Shown: positions 16,892-25,854, numbered from the stretch's first letter. The stretch: 64,000 nt of DNA from Micavibrio sp. UBA6212 (GCA_002421905.1 DISK01000001.1:186001-250000), one strand, 5' to 3'. Made by a program: numbers and translations. Notes: generated from the sequence alone by a model not told the origin.

Positions 16892-17859
16892 AGGTTCAGT
16901 TGAAAATTCTAGTTGCCGTTAGTTGTTGTTTGTTATTGACCGATTGTTCCCAATCAGGTGGAGGAGTCCCCGTTCATCGTTACGGAGAACAATCCAGAAC
17001 GGTAAAAAGTTTAGGTATTCATACCATACAAGATGGCGAGACGTTATGGGGGGTATCACAGGCCTATCGTGTTGAATTGCGTGATTTGCTTGATCTCAAT
17101 CATTTGAACCCGCCTTATAACATTCATTCGGGTACACGGATTCATATCCCTTCACCACACATCTATACGGTGAAGGCCGGAGATACTTTGTATCGTGTGT
17201 CCCGTGTTTTTGATACAACGACAACCGAGTTGGCCCGATTGAACCATATTGGAAGGCCATATGTCTTATCCAAAGGACAAATCCTGCGGTTGCCAGGGTT
17301 GCACAGGACTGTAGTATTACCTAAATCCTCTGCCGTGGCGGTTCAAAAGGGAGTTGCTGCACCGGTTCAATCTGTGCAGTCGGAAGTTCTGGTCAGTAAA
17401 GAGCAGAAAAATTCTGTTATACCTCCTAAAAAGGCAACCAGTTTGAGTCGTCTGGTTTCTGATCCCTCTCCAAGTCGGAGTGGCTCAGGATTCTTGTCCC
17501 CCGTATCGGGGAAAGTTATTTCCAGTTTTGGCCCCAAGAAAGACGGGTTGCATAATGATGGAATTAACATCAAGGCAGCACGAGGAACGGCGGTGAGGGT
17601 TGCGGAAAATGGAACGGTTGTTTATGCGGGGAATGAGATTGCGGGGTATGGAAATCTGGTTCTTGTCCGTCATAGCGGAGGGTATGTGACCGCTTATGCC
17701 CATTTGGAAAAGACATTGGCTAAAAAAGGGGAGATCGTGAAGCGCGGGCAGACGATTGCAACGGTCGGATCAAGTGGAAATGTAGACTCTCCACAACTCC
17801 ATTTTGAAATCCGTAAAGGCAAGAAGGCTATTAATCCCAGTACCTTGATTAATATATAA
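16888..17859 (+). CDS. NlpD-like lipoprotein: two LysM domains and a degenerate M23 (LytM) domain
   Basis: A cell-envelope protein that probably activates peptidoglycan amidases at division. It starts at GTG overlapping the pcm stop by four bases, and has a lipoprotein signal with LLTDC (Cys about residue 20). Two LysM repeats follow (HTIQDGETLWGVSQAY and YTVKAGDTLYRVSRVF), then a low-complexity linker and an M23 domain from about 205. In that domain the usual zinc ligands are altered: the segment reads HNDGINI where active enzymes have HxGxD, and QLHFEI where they have HxHFE. It is therefore probably not an active peptidase. Length 323. Confidence 0.88.
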   Translation: MKVQLKILVAVSCCLLLTDCSQSGGGVPVHRYGEQSRTVKSLGIHTIQDGETLWGVSQAYRVELRDLLDLNHLNPPYNIHSGTRIHIPSPHIYTVKAGDTLYRVSRVFDTTTTELARLNHIGRPYVLSKGQILRLPGLHRTVVLPKSSAVAVQKGVAAPVQSVQSEVLVSKEQKNSVIPPKKATSLSRLVSDPSPSRSGSGFLSPVSGKVISSFGPKKDGLHNDGINIKAARGTAVRVAENGTVVYAGNEIAGYGNLVLVRHSGGYVTAYAHLEKTLAKKGEIVKRGQTIATVGSSGNVDSPQLHFEIRKGKKAINPSTLINI

Positions 17860-17864
17860 GACGT

Positions 17865-18779
17865 TTAGAAATCGCGCATCAGCTGACGTTGTTTTCTTTT
17901 TTCGTCGCTCTCATCGTACATTTCTTTTTCATCCAGGGCTTGTGCCAAAAATGTCTTGAAGAAACGCATCTTATCGACATAGCTTTTGGCAAAAAGATCT
18001 ATGCGTGTTGATCTCATATAGCCATATTCATTGATGCAGAGCAGCTTTGAGGAAGCCCCCTCGTAGTTTGTATAAATCATGAATGTATTTAGTCCATCGA
18101 AATTTGTTTGGTCGCTTTCGACGTAGGTAAACTTATTTTTTGGAGCTCGTACATCAATAAATGTACTGAGAAAAAGCGTGTATTTTTCTATTTCTTCTGG
18201 ATCACTTACAACCCAGCTTGGATTTTCCAGAGTTGTGCTGCCGCGATAAATAATAACAAGACCGGGAGTATTGATCATGATATCCGAACTGTCAGTCTTC
18301 CGGGCCACTGATTTATTATAGAGTAACTGGTCGTTCAGAAAGTCAAAAAAATTGTGTTTTTCATCATAGAATATTCTATCGACGGCTTTTCGTTGTACGC
18401 GGAGAATTGTCCCGTGACCTGACATATATACGTCTTCTCCAGAGATTTGGTCGGGGTTATTCTGGACAAAAATAATAACTTCCGGATCTTTTTCGATGAT
18501 CGGGTTGTATAAAATAGGCTCAACCGGAAGGCTCTCGAAACTGTGAAGAACTCTTTGCCATTGATATTTCTGGTCAACAGGCCATTGGGTGTCGAGTTCA
18601 TAATTTTGGGTGTCTTGATTAAGAACCAGATAGTTTCCTGTAATCGTGATACCTGTGCTCACAACAAAGTTACTCTGTAACGAAGAGGAGGCCTGAGCAT
18701 AGGTGCATGGGGAGACTAGCAGGAGGCAGAAAATTATATTCTTAAAAGAAAGCAATCTTGGGTTATTTTTTAATTCCAT
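17865..18779 (-). CDS. Exported protein of unknown function, 304 aa
   Basis: The ATG at 18779 gives a classical signal peptide (basic start, hydrophobic FKNIIFCLLLVS, cleavage after TYAQA), with GGGAG-type ribosome binding sequence upstream; the frame extends further but without these features. The mature part is acidic and Tyr/Phe-rich with only one cysteine-containing stretch (SSKLLCINEYGY), and ends in a very charged tail (EKEMYDESDEKRKQRQ). No family recognised. It is convergent with the nlpD-like gene, only five bases apart, and faces away from yajC. Confidence 0.65.
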   Translation of the reverse strand: MELKNNPRLLSFKNIIFCLLLVSPCTYAQASSSLQSNFVVSTGITITGNYLVLNQDTQNYELDTQWPVDQKYQWQRVLHSFESLPVEPILYNPIIEKDPEVIIFVQNNPDQISGEDVYMSGHGTILRVQRKAVDRIFYDEKHNFFDFLNDQLLYNKSVARKTDSSDIMINTPGLVIIYRGSTTLENPSWVVSDPEEIEKYTLFLSTFIDVRAPKNKFTYVESDQTNFDGLNTFMIYTNYEGASSKLLCINEYGYMRSTRIDLFAKSYVDKMRFFKTFLAQALDEKEMYDESDEKRKQRQLMRDF

Positions 18780-18962
18780 AATACGAAGATCACTCCCTTT
18801 GAATGAAACGCCCCAATTAAAAAGGCGCACTCTGCCTAATTCCAACTCTCATTATTAGTATAGCATTAGAAAGAGTGACGGATAAACTACTCTTTTTGAG
18901 ATTCTCGGCTTGTCATTCCTATATATGGAACTATAGTCTGCCTGTTTCCAAATACCATTTTG

Positions 18963-18981
18963 AATAAAAAGGATAAATCTG
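18963..18981 (+). repeat. First copy of a 19-nt direct repeat, the yajC ribosome binding region
   Basis: AATAAAAAGGATAAATCTG here ends immediately before the yajC ATG and supplies its AGGA ribosome binding site. An identical copy lies at 19393-19411, before secD. Confidence 0.85.
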
Positions 18982-19419
18982 ATGATGTTTTTTACACCTG
19001 CTTATGCCGCTGAGGAGACACTAAGTACGACAGCAGTGACAGAGGTTCCTGATTCCGGTGGGGTTATCTCTCCTCCGCCAAGTGAAACCGAGACGTTTAT
19101 GATGAATATCGGGATGTTGCTGGTTCTCGGGGTTTTGTTTTATTTGTTGATGATTCGCCCTCAGCAAAAGCGTTTCAAAGAGCATGCCAATATGCTGCAG
19201 GCGATGGGGCCGGGCGTCAAGATCGTAACGCAAGGTGGCTTGATTGGGACAATTGATAAGGTTATTTCCGATCATGAAATTCAAGTTGATATCGGAAACG
19301 GGATCAAAGTCAGTATGATGCGGTCATACATCATCGGACGTTATGAAGATAACATTCCATCTTCATCAAAAGTTGCCAATGATGACAAAAAAAATAAAAA
19401 GGATAAATCTGCAAAATGA
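18982..19419 (+). CDS. yajC: Sec translocon accessory subunit YajC
   Basis: A small inner-membrane partner of SecDF. The 145-residue protein has one membrane helix (about 39-58, NIGMLLVLGVLFYLLMI) followed by the family hallmark RPQQKRFKEH and the conserved GxxVxTxGGLIGTI pattern. It has a longer N-terminal periplasmic stretch than enterobacterial YajC (about 110 residues) and a lysine-rich C-terminal tail. It overlaps secD by four bases. The Lys-rich tail is encoded partly by the second copy of the 19-nt repeat. Confidence 0.94.
   Translation: MMFFTPAYAAEETLSTTAVTEVPDSGGVISPPPSETETFMMNIGMLLVLGVLFYLLMIRPQQKRFKEHANMLQAMGPGVKIVTQGGLIGTIDKVISDHEIQVDIGNGIKVSMMRSYIIGRYEDNIPSSSKVANDDKKNKKDKSAK
19393..19411 (+). 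repeat. Second copy of the 19-nt direct repeat, inside yajC and before secD
   Basis: Identical to 18963-18981. It codes for the lysine-rich end of YajC and places AGGA upstream of the secD start codon at 19416. A looser relative (ATAAAAGGATAAAG) precedes secF near 20970. Confidence 0.85.
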
Positions 19420-20960
19420 TGTTCATCCCACTTTGGAAAAGGGTGTTGGTGGTTGTCGCCGTCATTCTTTCTTTTGCGTATTGTCTGCCGAATTTTGTAT
19501 CTCAGGATATGCGTGATGCGTGGGAGAAAAACCTGCCATCATGGATGCCCACAAAATCAGTTTCTTTGGGGCTCGATTTGCAGGGTGGCTCGCATTTGTT
19601 ATTACAAGCCGACATAGATAGCGTTATCAAAAAACATCTTGATGATGCTGAAAGTTTTGCCCGCGGCAAGATCAAAAGCGAAAATATTTCCTATAAAGCC
19701 ATCTCTGCCAACAGTGAGAATGTTTCGGTTGAACTGAAATCGGAAGATGATGTTTCCGCTATGCGTAAAATTTTCCGTGAAGCCGATGAACTATTGGTTA
19801 TTGATGCCGAAGGCATGGTTATCAGTGCTTCGTATGACGAGAAGGGGCTGAAATCTATTACAGACCAGACAATTTCCCAGTCGATTGAAGTCGTCAGCCG
19901 TCGGGTTAATGGAACAGGAACCAAAGAGCCGATTATCCAGCGGCAGGGTGATAACCGGATTTTGGTTCAACTGCCGGGTATGAATGATCCAGGACGGGTG
20001 AAGGAATTATTGAATAAAACTGCCCAACTCAGTTTCCATCTGGTGAGCATGACCGGAGAGGGTTTGAATGTCAGAACATTGCCAATGCGTGAGGGGCAGG
20101 GACAAACCTTGCCAATCAACCGTCGTCCACTTTTGACCGGAGAGATGTTGACCAACGCTCAGCCGACTTTTCAGGATGGTGCGCCGATTGTCAGTTTTCG
20201 TTTAAACTCCGAGGGAGCAAAGAAGTTTTGTGACGTAACGCGGGACAATGTCGATAAACCGTTTGCGGTTGTCCTTGATGGTGAAATCATTACGGCTCCG
20301 CGTATTAATGAGGCTATTTGTGGTGGCAGTGCGGTGATTACCGGGCGGTTTACAATTCAGGAGGCAAATGATCTGGCTTTGCTGCTTCGTGCAGGTGCGT
20401 TGCCGACTTCGCTCAGTATTGTTGAAGAGCGTTCTGTCGGGCCTTCTTTGGGAAGTGACTCGGTAGAAGCAGGTAAAATTGCAACGATAGTCGCCTTCTT
20501 GCTGATTGTTGCGTTTATGGTTTTTTCTTACAGCTTGTTTGGTGTGTTTGCCAGTGTGGCCTTGTTCATCAACATGGTGCTGATTATTGCTCTCCTTTCG
20601 ATGTTGCAGGCGACCCTGACATTGCCAGGTATTGCCGGTATCGTGCTGACCATGGGGATGGCTGTCGATGCGAATGTCCTGATTTTCGAACGTATCCGTG
20701 AAGAAATACGGTCTGGGCGTTCAATCATTTCTGCTATGGATACCGGATACGAAAAAGCCATGGCATCGATTATTGACTCAAACCTGACCACATTGATTGC
20801 AGGGGTTATCCTGTATGCTGTCGGAACGGGGCCGATCAAAGGGTTTGCTGTCACCATGTCTATCGGGATTGCTACGTCATTGTTTTCGGCCATCATGCTG
20901 ACTCGTTTGATGCTGGTGGTTTGGCTTAGAACCCAAAAGCCAAAAGCGCTGCCGATATAA
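19416..20960 (+). CDS. secD: Protein translocase subunit SecD
   Basis: An RND-type inner-membrane protein that uses the proton gradient to finish preprotein export. 514 residues: an N-terminal helix, a P1 periplasmic head beginning LGLDLQGGSHLLLQAD, the segment RRVNGTGTKEPIIQRQGDNRILVQLPG, and five C-terminal helices from about 350. The conserved GMAVDANVLIFERIREE motif, needed for proton coupling, is intact. Start overlaps yajC; an ATGATG pair leaves two candidate start codons three bases apart. Confidence 0.97.
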   Translation: MMFIPLWKRVLVVVAVILSFAYCLPNFVSQDMRDAWEKNLPSWMPTKSVSLGLDLQGGSHLLLQADIDSVIKKHLDDAESFARGKIKSENISYKAISANSENVSVELKSEDDVSAMRKIFREADELLVIDAEGMVISASYDEKGLKSITDQTISQSIEVVSRRVNGTGTKEPIIQRQGDNRILVQLPGMNDPGRVKELLNKTAQLSFHLVSMTGEGLNVRTLPMREGQGQTLPINRRPLLTGEMLTNAQPTFQDGAPIVSFRLNSEGAKKFCDVTRDNVDKPFAVVLDGEIITAPRINEAICGGSAVITGRFTIQEANDLALLLRAGALPTSLSIVEERSVGPSLGSDSVEAGKIATIVAFLLIVAFMVFSYSLFGVFASVALFINMVLIIALLSMLQATLTLPGIAGIVLTMGMAVDANVLIFERIREEIRSGRSIISAMDTGYEKAMASIIDSNLTTLIAGVILYAVGTGPIKGFAVTMSIGIATSLFSAIMLTRLMLVVWLRTQKPKALPI

Positions 20961-20987
20961 TCAATAAATATAAAAGGATAAAGCATT

Positions 20988-21953
20988 ATGCGTTTGTTTA
21001 GATTTGCAGATGATTTGAAAATCGACTTTGTCAAAGGACGGTATCTCGCTTTTGTTGTAACCGGTATTATGGTTTTGGGTTCAATCGGGTTGCTGGTTGG
21101 CAAAGGGTTGAATTTCGGGATCGATTTTTCCGGTGGAATTATGATGGAAGTGCAAACTCCTGTCGCTCCCGATTTGGCTAGAATGCGGACAGACCTGAAT
21201 CATTTGGGGTTGGGGAATATCTCGATTCAGGAGTTTGGAACCGAGAGGGATGTGTTGATCCGGGTGCCGGAACAAACAGGTGGTCAGGATGCCCAAAAAC
21301 AGGCGATCGAGCAGATTAAGGCCACGATTGATGCTGAATATAAGGACGTCGAGGGAAAAGTTGAATATCGCCGGAGCGAGTATGTTGGGCCTCAGGTCGG
21401 GGATGAATTGAAACGATCCGGCGCTTGGGCCTTTTTACTGACTATCGCAGGGATTTTGGCATATGTATGGTTCCGGTTCGAATGGCAGTTTGGTGTTGCT
21501 ACCATTTTCACTCTGATTCACGATACCACGGCTGTGATTGGTCTATTTTCGTTGATGTGGATGAACTTTGATTTAAGCACGTTGGCGGCTGTGTTGTTGG
21601 TTGCTGGTTATTCCACCAACGATACTGTGATCGTTTTTGACCGTATTCGTGAAAATCGCCGCAAGTTCAAAAAGATGCAGATGAAGGACGTGATCAATAT
21701 GTCGTTAAACCAGACATTGGCACGGACATTGAATACATCTTTTACAACATTATTGGCGTTGGGTGCGTTGTGGTTGTTTGGCGGTGAAGTGATCCGCGAT
21801 TTTGCGAACGCCATGATTTTCGGGATTGTGATCGGAACATATTCTTCGGTTTATGTTGCCTCGTCTTCCTTGTTGTATTTCAAATTCGATGATTCCCAAA
21901 AGCGCGGCGATGTCGATGCTGATGAGTCCGAAGAAGAAAGTGTGCCGGCTTAA
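20988..21953 (+). CDS. secF: Protein translocase subunit SecF
   Basis: Partner of SecD in the inner membrane. 321 residues with an N-terminal helix, the SecF head motif GKGLNFGIDFSGGIMMEV, and five further helices. The equivalent of the SecD proton-coupling motif reads GYSTNDTVIVFDRIRENRR and is conserved. An acidic C-terminal tail follows. The stop overlaps the start of the Mth938-type gene by one base, indicating tight coupling. Confidence 0.97.
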   Translation: MRLFRFADDLKIDFVKGRYLAFVVTGIMVLGSIGLLVGKGLNFGIDFSGGIMMEVQTPVAPDLARMRTDLNHLGLGNISIQEFGTERDVLIRVPEQTGGQDAQKQAIEQIKATIDAEYKDVEGKVEYRRSEYVGPQVGDELKRSGAWAFLLTIAGILAYVWFRFEWQFGVATIFTLIHDTTAVIGLFSLMWMNFDLSTLAAVLLVAGYSTNDTVIVFDRIRENRRKFKKMQMKDVINMSLNQTLARTLNTSFTTLLALGALWLFGGEVIRDFANAMIFGIVIGTYSSVYVASSSLLYFKFDDSQKRGDVDADESEEESVPA

Positions 21954-22315
21954 TGGATATTACTCCGCTTGTTTCTGCTGATTTGAAATTGATTCAGTCA
22001 TACAAAACTGGACAGTTCAAGATTAACGGACAGGTGTATGACCACCCAGTTTTAATCTTGGGGGATTCTGTCGTTGCGTGGGATATATCTGCTTTTGACG
22101 AAGTGAATGATCAAATTCGCAGTTTGGAAGGACATGTTGATGTCTTGCTGATCGGGGCGGGTGAAAGTTTTTCTGTGTTGCCACCATCCAAGCGCGTTAA
22201 GTTTCAGGGTTTAGGCTTTACTGTTGATGTCATGGATACGCCTGCTGCGTGCCGGACTTATAATGTCCTTACAAGCGAAGGCCGCAGGGTTGCTGCGGCC
22301 TTAATTCCTGTTTAA
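21953..22315 (+). CDS. Mth938 domain protein (NDUFAF3 homologue)
   Basis: A 120-residue protein of the DUF498/Mth938 family, which in mitochondria is the complex I assembly factor NDUFAF3. Seen here: GQFKINGQVYDHPVLILGD near the N terminus, then LLIGAGESFSVLPPSKR and VDVMDTPAACRTYNVLTSEGR, the typical end. It overlaps secF by one base. In alphaproteobacteria this gene commonly follows secF. A role in respiratory complex assembly is inference by homology. Confidence 0.85.
   Translation: MDITPLVSADLKLIQSYKTGQFKINGQVYDHPVLILGDSVVAWDISAFDEVNDQIRSLEGHVDVLLIGAGESFSVLPPSKRVKFQGLGFTVDVMDTPAACRTYNVLTSEGRRVAAALIPV
22278..22302. terminator. Hairpin inside the 3' end of the Mth938-type gene
   Basis: AAGGCCGCAG and CTGCGGCCTT form a perfect 10-bp stem with a GGTTG loop, encoded within the last codons. 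It lies between convergent genes, but the T tract on either side is poor, so termination is uncertain. Confidence 0.45.
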
Positions 22316-22336
22316 TAGCTGCGTTTTTCTTGTTGA

Positions 22337-22960
22337 TCAGGCCGCGATTTTAAGGGGGCCTTGTTCCAGCAACTTTGCGGCGTGTTCCCAGTTGGCGAGG
22401 TTATCAATCCATGCTTCCAAAAATTTAGGGCGCGCGTTGCGGTAATCAATGTAATAAGCGTGTTCCCAAACATCACAGGTCAAAAGCGGGGTTTTACCGT
22501 CTGTCAGTGGTGTTTCGGCGTTGCCTGTGCTGGTGACTTCGAGTTTGCCGGTGGCGTTGTCCAAAACCAGCCATGCCCAGCCAGATCCAAACTGGGTGGT
22601 ACCTTTATCGAGAAGGGCGGCGCGCAGGGCGTCATATCCGCCGATGTCTTCGGTAACTTTTTTCTCCAGATTTCCCGGCATTTTTGCGCCGCCGCCATTT
22701 GCTGCCATCGATTCCCAAAACAGATTGTGGTTATAAATCTGGCCGATCTGGTTAAAAAGTTTCTGGTTCCCTGCTTTTTTAGCTGCGATGGCAGCTTCTT
22801 CAAGGCTCATCGATTCAAATTCGGTTCCGGCAGCCAGTTCATTGGCTTTATTAACATAGGCCTGATGGTGTTTGCCGTGGTGATATTCAAATGTTTCTGC
22901 CGACATGTAGGGAACAAGTGCGTCCATTGCGTAGGGCAGTTCGGGGAGTTTGAAAGCCAT
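22337..22960 (-). CDS. sodB: Superoxide dismutase, Fe type
   Basis: This dismutates superoxide in the cytosol. 207 residues with metal ligands in YHHGKHHQAYVNKAN (His), NHLFW-type NHNLFWES (His), and DVWEHAYYIDYRNARP (Asp and His). The surrounding pattern FGSGWAWLVLD and the AANGGGAKMPG stretch favour iron over manganese, though cambialistic use is possible. A strong AAGGAGA site precedes the ATG. It interrupts, on the opposite strand, what is often a continuous secF / Mth938 / phytoene-synthase-like gene run. Confidence 0.95.
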   Translation of the reverse strand: MAFKLPELPYAMDALVPYMSAETFEYHHGKHHQAYVNKANELAAGTEFESMSLEEAAIAAKKAGNQKLFNQIGQIYNHNLFWESMAANGGGAKMPGNLEKKVTEDIGGYDALRAALLDKGTTQFGSGWAWLVLDNATGKLEVTSTGNAETPLTDGKTPLLTCDVWEHAYYIDYRNARPKFLEAWIDNLANWEHAAKLLEQGPLKIAA

Positions 22961-23013
22961 GATAAAATCTCCTTTTTCAATTTGTATGAATTCTGGTTAT
23001 AACCTATACGGAA

Positions 23014-23766
23014 ATGGAAAATAATCAACCGCACATCTTTTATCAACTCAGAGAGCTCGATCCGGATCGGGCGTTTTTGTCGTTGTTTGTTCCTGCGTCT
23101 TTCAGAAAATCGGTGCAAATCCTTGATTTATGGAATGCGGAAATATCCCGCATACGGGAAGAGGTGCGCGACCCACATATGGGGTTGATCCGGCTGCAAT
23201 GGTGGCGGGAAGAGATCTTGCGGATTTATGATAAGGGCAGGTCGGATAACCATCCTGTTCTCTCTTTGTTGTCGGAAGTTATACCGGCACATGGTCTTGC
23301 CTTTGATGATTTTGACCGAATGCTCCATGCGCGTGAATTGGAATTCGAAGGGCGTGCGCCCGAGAGCTTTGATGAACTCTTCTCATATATAGATGGGACG
23401 CATGGGGTTCTGATGAAGATGAAAGGGCTGATACTTGATCGCGCCCCAGAGGATAGTCAAAATGTTGCGCGTTTCTATAGTTTGATTGGTTTGGTACGCT
23501 CTGTTCCGTTTCATGGAAGTTTAGGGCATGTGATGATGCCACAGATAAATGTTTCTGATGTTAAACCACATTCGAAGCTGCTGATAAATGTTGTTGGTGA
23601 AGTTTGTTCTGTCGAAAAACCTGACCACCTACAAACGAGATATCTGCGTGCGGTTCAGGCCTTGACACAATTACACCTGAAACAGATCAAACGGGCCGGA
23701 TTTGACCCGTTTCATATCCAGCCTGTACCGTTTAAGGAATTTCAGGTTTGGATTAAAGCGTTTTAA
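23014..23766 (+). CDS. Squalene/phytoene synthase-like protein (NDUFAF6 type)
   Basis: A 250-residue protein with the isoprenoid synthase helical fold, recognised from DPDRAFLSLFVP, the diagnostic LIRLQWWREEI and ELEFEGRAPESFDELFSYIDGT. The aspartate-rich substrate motifs of true phytoene or squalene synthases are not present, matching the NDUFAF6 group of complex I assembly factors. A catalytic role in carotenoid synthesis is therefore unlikely. Its end overlaps convergent trmFO by 14 bases. Confidence 0.75.
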   Translation: MENNQPHIFYQLRELDPDRAFLSLFVPASFRKSVQILDLWNAEISRIREEVRDPHMGLIRLQWWREEILRIYDKGRSDNHPVLSLLSEVIPAHGLAFDDFDRMLHARELEFEGRAPESFDELFSYIDGTHGVLMKMKGLILDRAPEDSQNVARFYSLIGLVRSVPFHGSLGHVMMPQINVSDVKPHSKLLINVVGEVCSVEKPDHLQTRYLRAVQALTQLHLKQIKRAGFDPFHIQPVPFKEFQVWIKAF

Positions 23767-25096
23767 TCCAACCTGCAAGATCAACGAGGGCGCGGTCGGA
23801 ATAGAGTTTTTTTCGGTCACGGCCTTTGATTTTCTTAGGAGCGTCGATGTCGGGAAACAGGCCAAAATTGACATTCATTGGTTGGAAGGTCTTTTCATTT
23901 GCTCCGCCTGTGATATGCGAAATGATTGCACCCAGTGCAGTGGTGGAGGGCGGCATAGTCATCGTTTTCCCTAGACGTTCTGAGGCTGCGAGACGGCCTG
24001 CGACCAAGCCAACAGCAGCACTTTCAACATAGCCTTCGCATCCAGTGATTTGTCCGGCAAAGCGCAGCCGTGGTTGGTTCTTGAGTTGTAGTTTTTCATT
24101 GAGGACGCGCGGGGAATTGATAAAAGTATTGCGGTGAATCCCGCCAAGGCGCGCAAATTCAGCGTTTTCCAGTCCCGGAATCATTTTGAAAACTTCGGTT
24201 TGAGCGCCGTATTTCATCTTGGTCTGGAATCCCACGATATTATAAAGTGATCCGAGCGCGTTATCCTGACGAAGTTGAACCACAGCGTAAGGCCGGGACA
24301 TATCATGCTGGTTGGTCAGTCCTACCGGTTTCATCGGGCCGTAACGCAAGGTATCAATGCCGCGTGAGGCCATCACCTCGATTGGCATACAGCCTTCAAA
24401 ATAGGGAGTGTCCTTTTCCCAGTCCTTGAATTCTGCGGTTTCGGCATTGATCAGGGCATCATGGAATGCAAGATATTGTTCTTTGTTCATGCCGCAGTTG
24501 ATATAGTCCTTGCCTGTTCCCGCGGGGCCTTCCTTGTCGTAGCGGGATTGCAGCCATGCCACGTCCATATTGATTGAGTCAAAATAGACAATCGGGGCTA
24601 TGGCATCAAAGAATGCAAGAGCGTCTTCGTCGGTGATGCTTTTAATTGCAGTCGAGAGTGCCGGAGAGGTGAGGGGGCCTGTTGCAATAATTACCGAGTC
24701 CCAGTCTTCGGGCGGAAGTCCTGAAATTTCTCCGCGCTCAATCGTAATGAGCGGATGGTCTTCCATTGTTTTTGTAATGTCTGCGGAATAACATTCACGA
24801 TCAACAGCCAGCGCACCACCAGCAGGGACGGCGTGTTTGGCGGCGGTTTTCATCATCAGCGAGTCTAGCATCCGCATTTCTTCATGCAGCAGCCCAACCG
24901 CGTTATAGTCTTTATCGTCTGAACGAAAAGAATTGGAACAAACCAGTTCACCCAGACCTTCGGTCTGGTGCGCAGGTGTTTTGGTGTGCGGGCGCATTTC
25001 GTGCAAAATGACGGGCACGCCCATATTCGCGGCTTGCCATGCAGCTTCTGTTCCTGCCATGCCGCCGCCGATAATATGGATTGGTTTTGTCGTCAT
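23753..25096 (-). CDS. trmFO: Folate/FAD-dependent tRNA (uracil-54) methyltransferase TrmFO
   Basis: This makes ribothymidine at position 54 of tRNA using 5,10-methylenetetrahydrofolate and FADH2. 447 residues: N-terminal dinucleotide fold with IHIIGGGMAGTEAAWQAAN, family stretches LVCSNSFRSDD and NCGMNKEQYLAFHDALI, the cysteine in that second motif, and FAGQITGCEGYVESAAVGL near the C terminus. All are characteristic of TrmFO rather than GidA. It is probably co-transcribed with the gene upstream, five bases away. Confidence 0.95.
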   Translation of the reverse strand: MTTKPIHIIGGGMAGTEAAWQAANMGVPVILHEMRPHTKTPAHQTEGLGELVCSNSFRSDDKDYNAVGLLHEEMRMLDSLMMKTAAKHAVPAGGALAVDRECYSADITKTMEDHPLITIERGEISGLPPEDWDSVIIATGPLTSPALSTAIKSITDEDALAFFDAIAPIVYFDSINMDVAWLQSRYDKEGPAGTGKDYINCGMNKEQYLAFHDALINAETAEFKDWEKDTPYFEGCMPIEVMASRGIDTLRYGPMKPVGLTNQHDMSRPYAVVQLRQDNALGSLYNIVGFQTKMKYGAQTEVFKMIPGLENAEFARLGGIHRNTFINSPRVLNEKLQLKNQPRLRFAGQITGCEGYVESAAVGLVAGRLAASERLGKTMTMPPSTTALGAIISHITGGANEKTFQPMNVNFGLFPDIDAPKKIKGRDRKKLYSDRALVDLAGWIKTL

Positions 25097-25101
25097 GGTT
25101 T

Positions 25102-25854
25102 TTATCCTTGATTAGGGGCTAAATGTCTGCGGATTAGATTGGTTTTGTGTTGTAGGAAAGTTGTTCGGCTTTCTTCTCGTCCGTGGTGAATAAATGGCAA
25201 GGCAGTAAAAGGCATGGCAGCATGAAAACTGAATGCCATGAGGAGGCCTCGGCCTCTTTCCTGAATAAGGCCGCATATAGGTTTTTTGGGCATGCCAGCA
25301 TATTTGAAGATTTCAGAAAAAGGAAGGTTGTCTGAAGATGGGTAGAGGGCAGGGCCGTTCACATCCAACGCCTGATAGGGTAGATGATTTTTGCTGCTTT
25401 CAATGTCTGCTACGACATGGTGTTTGAACTTACTGATAAATTTGTCAGAGGAGGGTGGATTGCTGTGTGTCATTTCAGCAAACGCAGGGCCGTCCGCTCT
25501 TCCTTTGAGTATTCCGAGGCCATAGCGTTCTTTTATATGATCGTTTGCTTTTGCAAATCTGTATTCTTCGAATAAATAATAGGTTGCAGCACATTCTGTC
25601 CAGAGGATCAGGCCATTGTTCTGGATCGCATTTTCCAACACTTCCTTTTTTCTGGCAGGGAGGATGTCCGGATAGGGGCTATCCAGACCATTGATCCCCG
25701 GTAAAATTAGCAGGTCATATTGTGCCAACCCATGCGGGCTTATATGTTTTGGCTGAATGCCTGTTATCTCGGCATCTGGAAACATCAGAGGCAGCGCCAG
25801 CATTTCTATTTCGTAGCCAGCTATCTTTTGTGCTTCTAAAATCGCTATTCTCAT
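25102..25854 (-). CDS. BPL_N-like glutamine amidotransferase-fold protein
   Basis: A 250-residue protein resembling the N-terminal domain of eukaryotic biotin-protein ligases, a class I glutamine amidotransferase-like fold. Evidence is LLILPGINGLDSPYPD followed 35 residues later by LILWTECAATYYL, which parallels the GxCAGAYY nucleophile elbow (Cys present), and a late FHAAMPF segment. There is no signal peptide. It lies directly upstream of trmFO and probably shares its transcript. The substrate is unknown. Confidence 0.55.
   Translation of the reverse strand: MRIAILEAQKIAGYEIEMLALPLMFPDAEITGIQPKHISPHGLAQYDLLILPGINGLDSPYPDILPARKKEVLENAIQNNGLILWTECAATYYLFEEYRFAKANDHIKERYGLGILKGRADGPAFAEMTHSNPPSSDKFISKFKHHVVADIESSKNHLPYQALDVNGPALYPSSDNLPFSEIFKYAGMPKKPICGLIQERGRGLLMAFSFHAAMPFTALPFIHHGREESRTTFLQHKTNLIRRHLAPNQG

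Noticed and set aside
16888..17859. Active M23 endopeptidase
   Set aside because: Two of the expected zinc-binding positions are replaced.
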